Of a stretch of DNA of 64,000 nucleotides, positions 58,531 through 64,000 are shown piece after piece. Within the stretch, counting starts at the first letter, position 1; the number at the start of each line of letters is the position of its first letter. Below the pieces are notes generated by a model. That model had not been told where the DNA came from. It was given only the letters and a program-made list of their open reading frames with translations, and made no database searches. The stretch is from Ustilaginoidea virens (taxonomy: Eukaryota > Ascomycota > Sordariomycetes > Hypocreales > Clavicipitaceae), in assembly GCF_000687475.1 (NCBI RefSeq), contig NC_057318.1, positions 6,324,001 through 6,388,000 on the forward strand, given 5' to 3'. Both the position numbers and the translations under genes were made by a program.

Positions 58531-58772
58531 TGTAAAGGACTAGCCCTAGGGCTACTGCGAATAGGCGTCAAATGAATATATTAAATAGACTAAGGAGGAA
58601 AGAGAGAGGGCCCGAATAGAGGCCTCTAAGTAGCCTATTTATGCCCGTACGTAGTACGGGCCGAGTCCTTAGCGAGCCCTCGTGACCCCGTGCCGATACT
58701 CCTGAGGCTAGTCGCGGGCGCAGCCCGAGTCCTAGCCACATTGTGGCGCGGGCGTAGCCCGAGCCCGTAACA
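58531..58772 (-). repeat. 5' LTR of Gypsy-D
   Basis: 242 bp, TGTAAAGGACTAGCCC...GCCCGTAACA; keeps its CA end. Confidence 0.9.
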
Positions 58773-61700
58773 GTAAGATCGTTATAGTGATAGAGCTATT
58801 GATATTAATAGCCGTTGACTCGCCCGTTGAATTATAGGGGATTAAGTTAATATCAATCGCTTCTCGTTATTACTATAACCTTATATCATAAGCCTAGACT
58901 TCTCGTACGGTATATCCGTGCCTTTGCCCTTAATCTCTCGTACTATACGTAAGTTAAACAGGCATTAGGCTCCATATTTACCGATATTAAAGGTAATAAA
59001 TCGGAATATATCGCGGGCCTATAACGCTTCTACCTCTATATAGTTAGACTATTTAAAAGGAGCTCTAGGGGTTATAATCTTCCCTTCTTAGCGTAATTAG
59101 CTAGTAAGCTACAGGTCGGCTTACTCTTTCGCGGTTAGGAAAGAGATATTAATAACGGTATTAGAAGCAATAGTAGTAATAAGAGCTTCTTCTTAGTCCT
59201 TATTAATTATAACATCGGATACTACCCTTGCTGGTGATAGTAATAGTAGCCTGGCTTAATCAGACCTAGTAGCTGGCGATAGATATATCGCGGCTGCAGG
59301 TATCATCGCGGCTAGAGGTGCGGCTGCAGCCGGTATCCTAACTTCTATCCTGCCGGGGTGGGCCGGGCCTTCGGCATAGATAATATCTTTAGGATCGTCC
59401 GCACCAGGATTAGCATTACAATCGGGGTCGTGGTTATATAGCTTAACGACCGTTAACCGGAACTTAACCAGGCCATATGGCATCTATACAATACAGGTCT
59501 TACTATTGAGGCTGATTAGCCGGTATAGCCTATACTATCCACCCTTTTCTCTCTATACCTATATATCTAACTATAAGGGTAGTCGGTAGATAGGCTGTAT
59601 ATCTAGGCCGTTCCATTAGGCAAGGGCATCGTTAACTTAGCATTTAGCGAGGCATTTCCTAGCTTTATTAGTAGCCTTTCGTAATATTAAGGCATATTAT
59701 AATACTAATAAACTAGGGGGTGAGTTATCTGTAAGTCGGGGATACGCTCCAAAGACTAATAACATAGGTACTAGACCATTAGGTCTAGTAGAGTCGTTAA
59801 CAGCCTTTATAGCGAGTTATAATTTCTATTCCTTTATTATTAGGTCGCCTACTTCGTTATTGACGATAGTATAGGCTCGGCATAAGGGGGCGTAATATCT
59901 CTCGACTTTACTAATACTATTATAGGCTTCTATAGGAATTTCATCCACATTAATAGATAAAAGCCGGGCATTATGATAGAATTCGGCAGAGGCGAAATTG
60001 GGTCCGGTATTATAAACTATCTAGTCCGGCGGGCTAAAGTAGGTATCGATCTAGCATTCCTTAAAGGCATTATAAATATCTTAGGCCTTCTATCTCTATA
60101 GGTCAAAGAAACCTAACTGCCTAGAAGCTTATTGCGGTATCTACGATATATAATACCGGCCGATTATCAATATAAAGGATATCTACAATTATCTTATAAT
60201 TAAATTAGCGGTTATCTTTTAGTATAAATTTGAATCAGCTAAATACCTTTACATTCATCTAGTATTAATAGCACATATAGGTAATGCTCTCGATGATATT
60301 ATAGTTAATATCATTATAACCAGCCTATTAGAGCAATTTAGAGAGCCTATTGATAGAGGGGTGCCTAAATCGACGATATAGCTAACGGATTTCCTATAAC
60401 GATAGATAAAAGGCTGTAGTATCTATAGCATTAAGAGTCCACTATAGATATCCCTATTTCCTAATAATTAGAACCTTAATATCCCCTTAGATTAACAGGT
60501 TATTAATATTATCAAGCTTCACACCTATTCTATCTATATCTATAATAGAATATAGGAAGGGGATGCTACTATTAAAGACGTAGAAGGGGATATTGCCGAA
60601 TATCATTAGAACATTTAATATGCCAGAAGATATGGCAAAGCTAATGCCGAAGTTTACCGTATACTTTTTATCAGTCGCCTTAATAGTTAGGGTCTTCATC
60701 AATCTCATTAGGGCCCTTATTTAACCTAGGCCTACTATTAATAGGCCAGAGGCGCCGGTATCCGGTAGGATTCCGCGGAAGGTATAGTCACTATAGCGTT
60801 CTTCTTCTAAAAAGGCAGAACTTCCGGGCTTAGGTAATGATAATAATAAGGGCATTCAAAAGGGGTTAATCTATAAGAAGGCGTATCAGCATAATTTATC
60901 TTATAGGGCTTATAATATCTCGATAGATAACATTAGTAACGGTTCTGCTTGCCTAAGGGCTAGGAAATACTATATAGCTATAATTTGCGGTATAGCAGTA
61001 TCCTCTGTATCCTATTATACATCCCCTACTATTATTACCTCAATATTACCGATAATATCATTAAAGTCAGCCTCTTCTTCTTCTTTAAGGCCTTAGGGGC
61101 TAGGCTCTTCATATTCATATAAGAAAATACGGAATTTCTTATCATTAGGGGCAATACAGTAGGATCGGTTCTTCATCTATTAGTTCTTTAATTCTTATTG
61201 CTCTTTAGCAGAGTGGTTAGATAACTAATACCTTATTTTATTATAAACGAAGCATCTTTTTTAATAGGGCCTAGCTAGAAGGGCACGATTCTATTATTCA
61301 AAGCGGTATTAAGGGGGTCCGTATCGTTAGGGGCGTTAATACCGGTTGTAGGATTAACCATATCTACACTCTGTAAATAACGCTATATTATCAGCGATAT
61401 CAATATCTTTAATATCCTAATATTACTAACGCTATTATTGAAGAAAATAATACTATTAAGTCATATAGGTAGTCTTATAGATAGAAAGGGATCGCCATAG
61501 GTTAGCAGCAAGGCCTTCGAATATAGGGGCATAACGATATAGGGCCTGGCTACACTTAAGGGTATCCCTTACAGCATTAAGGACTTATCAATAAAGCTCT
61601 ATATTAGCTATAAAGGGGGGACAAAGACCATAATATAGGCATTAAAGTTCTTCCAATAGGATATTAAGTCATTCTAGCTTTAACTTATTGGGATGTTTCG

Positions 61701-63849
61701 CGATAGTTAATTGGAGCGTTGTTTTATTCTAATGGTACAAATAGAATTACTCTATACTCTCATTTTCGAAATAGCTCTTAACTTTATAGACTATATCGTC
61801 AAAAGTAAAGGTATCGCGAATACATTCAATATTGTTAAAGTAATAGGTCTCAATATCGCCGATAAATATGATTTAGAAGGCTCTGGCAAATGCATTATCG
61901 GGTAATCCTAATAGGCGGCACTTGCTTTTAAAGGATATAACCTTTAGCATAAGGAAATCATCTATTTTGCCGCTATATCTATCCTCTATACGATAGCTAT
62001 ATAAGAGGTTAGATATCTTTTTCGATATATCATTAAACCCGGTTTGAGAATAATCTTTTTAGCTAAACCTTTATCGGATATGATCTTCTTAGTAGTATTA
62101 TTCCAAAGGGTATTCTAGAACGGCTTATCGGTAGCCTTACGGTAGGCTAGCAGGATCTCTAGGTCAACCCAGGTATACCAGTCCTCCCATTAAAACCATC
62201 CGTTCATCGGCCTAAGTAGGCCGATATTAGCGGGAAGGGCCGGGTGCCGCGCCTATTTTTAGCATTATCGGATAAGGCGTTAGGGCCTATAGGCCGCAAT
62301 ACCGCAATTCGTAATATCTAGTATTAGGGGCGGCATTAGCTTAAAAGGTATTATTATCGGGGTCCTCTGTGGAAAGAAGCATATTATCGGGGCCTATAAC
62401 CCGACCTCTATTAGGCATGCTATAACCTTAAGGGGCATTAAGATAGCCGCCTCGGCTAGCCCGGCTAGAAGTATAACCCCTAAGGTATAATATTTAGTCG
62501 GTCGGGCTATAGTCTTCGTCGGCCGTTATATATTATTAATAGCGGGAGCTTTCCCCTATTTCGAATAGCGACCTACTATAAATAGGCGTCTTCCCTTTTA
62601 GTTATTAGGACCGGCCCCTTTCTTCTTCGATAGAGGCAGGGGCAAAGGGCTTTTTCAATATAGAGGGGAGGATAATAGGCTATTATAACTATAATCGTGC
62701 CACCCTTAGTATTGCAAAGTCCCTTAATATTAAGGCTTATAAGGATCTTCTTAAGGGCCTTACTATAGTAGGTGCTTATAATAAATTTTATAAGCCTATG
62801 CGTGAGCCTATAACTTCTTAGTCGAAATTACCGATAGGTACTAATGCTTCCCTATAAGGGTTAAGTTATAACCGGAACATCTTATGCCCTAATTAATAGT
62901 CGATCTCTTCTTAAGGCCATTCAGGATTCTATTATTGTTAAAGGCATTCCATTAGGGTTGGTATTATTAGAGAGCCTGATATTCCGATATATACGCTATA
63001 ATCTCGTAAGTATATACGGAATTCGCATAGGAATAGTAGATTAACGCAATTAAATAGCTGTTTATCCCATTTACTATAGTCTTCGTAAAATAGTTCCTAT
63101 AGGTTATCGTTAATTATACGGTCTTTCTCATAGGTATAGATCAAAAAGGCCAGGCGGTTATATAATGCCACAGTGGTGGCATTAGGGGTAATAGGCTCTA
63201 TTGCGGTGGCCCAGTTATCATCAAGTAAGGGGGCAAATCGTTATAGCCTTTCAGGCAGTGCCGGTTGTAATATTAATAATCGTAATCGTACTATAGTATT
63301 AAGAGGAGGGTTCGAAAAGGGGGGGGGGGATATATTGCAAAGAGTATAAGATTTACTCTTGCAGGGAGTATAAGATTCAATCTTACAAGGAGTATAAAGT
63401 TCGTGCCTTATAAAGTTATTGTAAGGAATATAAAAAGGCTTTTATCTATAAGGATATCCGTAAGGATATCAATAAGGGTAGGATAAAAGAAAGAAAAGAA
63501 GGGGTTAATTAGCAAGATAACCGTTCAATAGAATGGGTTATTTGCCTCCTATAGTTAGCAGCAGACCGTTTAATAGAATAGGTTAGCCACCTCCTAGATA
63601 CTAAGGGTATCATTAAAGATCGTAATAGTTAGTATATTTTCTTCCTTCGTAATAAACAGAGGTAGAAAAGGTCTATATCGTTCTTCCAATTAATTGGCAG
63701 TATAACCGTTCAATAGAATAGGTTATCTGCCTTCCTAATTAGCACGATTTGCAATAGAAATCGTCTCTTCGAGAGTAATCTTACTAATCTATAATGCACC
63801 GTCTTTGCGGGATATTATCCTATGAGTAGTAGTTATCACTACTGATCAG
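58773..63849 (-). mobile_element. Copia-Y, right part: gag to RT
   Basis: It continues the Copia-Y reading on the minus strand. From right to left: gag-like region (about 63350-61000) with a C-F-V-Y-N-K-I-R-Y-W-like cysteine motif near 61250, a protease-like stretch at 60708-60487 (F-G-I-S-F-A-I-S-S-G and D-I-D-R-I-G-V), integrase (about 60450-59650), a linker rich in Ala/Pro (59483-59256) and the start of RT. Stops are spread through all frames. The protease/integrase order and the LTR at 63850 make it the other half of the element at 43831-45790. Confidence 0.75.
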
Positions 63850-64000
63850 TATTGATATAAACTCGGGGTACCCAGTTATATATAGGGTTGCGCGCGTGGT
63901 ATTATATACCGGGAGGTCACTAAGTAAAGGATTTGATTGCTTTACTAATAACTAACTATCTAAAAGAAAAGAAAGGAAGCAAAAGAGGGTAATTATACGA
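63850..64000 (-). repeat. 5' LTR of Copia-Y, cut by the window edge
   Basis: It starts TATTGATATAAACTCGGGG (TG changed to TA) and matches the first 150 bp of 43831-44433 with only transitions apparent. Confidence 0.85.

Larger units (their letters stand above)
45791..58772 (-). mobile_element. Gypsy-D: Gypsy copy carrying a LINE and lacking gag
   Basis: LTRs of 242 bp at 45791-46032 and 58531-58772 are flanked by ATAAG and GTAAG (45786-45790 and 58773-58777), one transition apart. On the minus strand it parallels Gypsy-B, but a block of about 1.2 kb corresponding to B 40705-41920 (gag and protease start) is missing at about 58423. The RT active site at 57263-57274 reads Y-L-N-N. The integrase region is split by the LINE at 48488-55331. 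Confidence 0.9.

Noticed and set aside
1..64000. tRNA, rRNA or telomere sequence
   Set aside because: I found no stretch with a T-arm GTTCRANNC box and matching acceptor stem, no rRNA-like conserved block, and no TTAGGG array; a covariance-model scan would settle the tRNA question.

Overview
The window looks like a chromosome segment of a filamentous ascomycete (Pezizomycotina, probably Sordariomycetes/Hypocreales; this placement is inferred). Short spliceosomal introns with GTAAGT-type donors, CTRAY-type branch points and short branch-to-acceptor distances, an AreB/ASD-4-type GATA factor, recurrent ACTCCGTAC motifs, and large TpA-rich, CpA-poor retroelement blocks all fit. The blocks carry the signature of repeat-induced point mutation (RIP): CAG/CAA codons have become TAG/TAA, and catalytic Asp pairs have become Asn pairs. 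No prokaryotic features are present.

Layout: (1) 1-9540, two copies of one Ty1/Copia family lying tail to tail; the left one is truncated by the window edge and the right one (3712-9540) is complete. (2) 9541-32890, a GC-balanced gene island of about 23 kb. (3) 32891-64000, a heterochromatin-like nest of retroelements. From outside in it reads: Copia-Z (33025-34224) split by Gypsy-A (34225-34927, resuming 42265-42650); Gypsy-A is hit by complete Gypsy-B (34928-42264) and by Copia-X (42651-43830); Copia-X is hit by Copia-Y (43831-45790, resuming 58773-64000); Copia-Y is hit by Gypsy-D (45791-58772); Gypsy-D is hit by a Tad/I-type LINE (48488-55331). Several junctions keep target-site duplications.

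The island carries, left to right: an AreB-like GATA factor (11113-13156, 4 exons); a GT31 glycosyltransferase (15262-16476, minus) and a GT77-type nucleotide-diphospho-sugar transferase (17334-18446, minus) in tandem, both predicted type II membrane proteins; a 391-bp Mutator-like MITE with 60-bp terminal inverted repeats and a 9-bp target duplication (19198-19588); a fatty-acid-hydroxylase/sterol-desaturase superfamily enzyme (20426-21487); a decayed ~75-bp-period minisatellite (21757-22145); a small secreted cysteine-free protein (22645-23001, minus); a broken relic of a large fungal protein (25323-27223); a possible transcription-factor remnant (28663-28998, minus); a solo LTR fragment (29139-29398); a two-exon gene of an uncharacterised fungal family (30624-31322); and a three-exon APH-like kinase (31741-32866, minus) whose start codon lies 24 bp from retroelement sequence.

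Gene density and integrity fall from left to right. The left half (areB, GT31, GT77, hydroxylase) looks like ordinary euchromatin. The part from 21.5 kb onwards holds relics, a solo LTR and fast-evolving families, as expected beside a RIP-mutated block. The two glycosyltransferases may act on the same Golgi glycan; I see no other clear pathway among the genes. All exon boundaries were read by eye from splice signals and frame, without transcript data.
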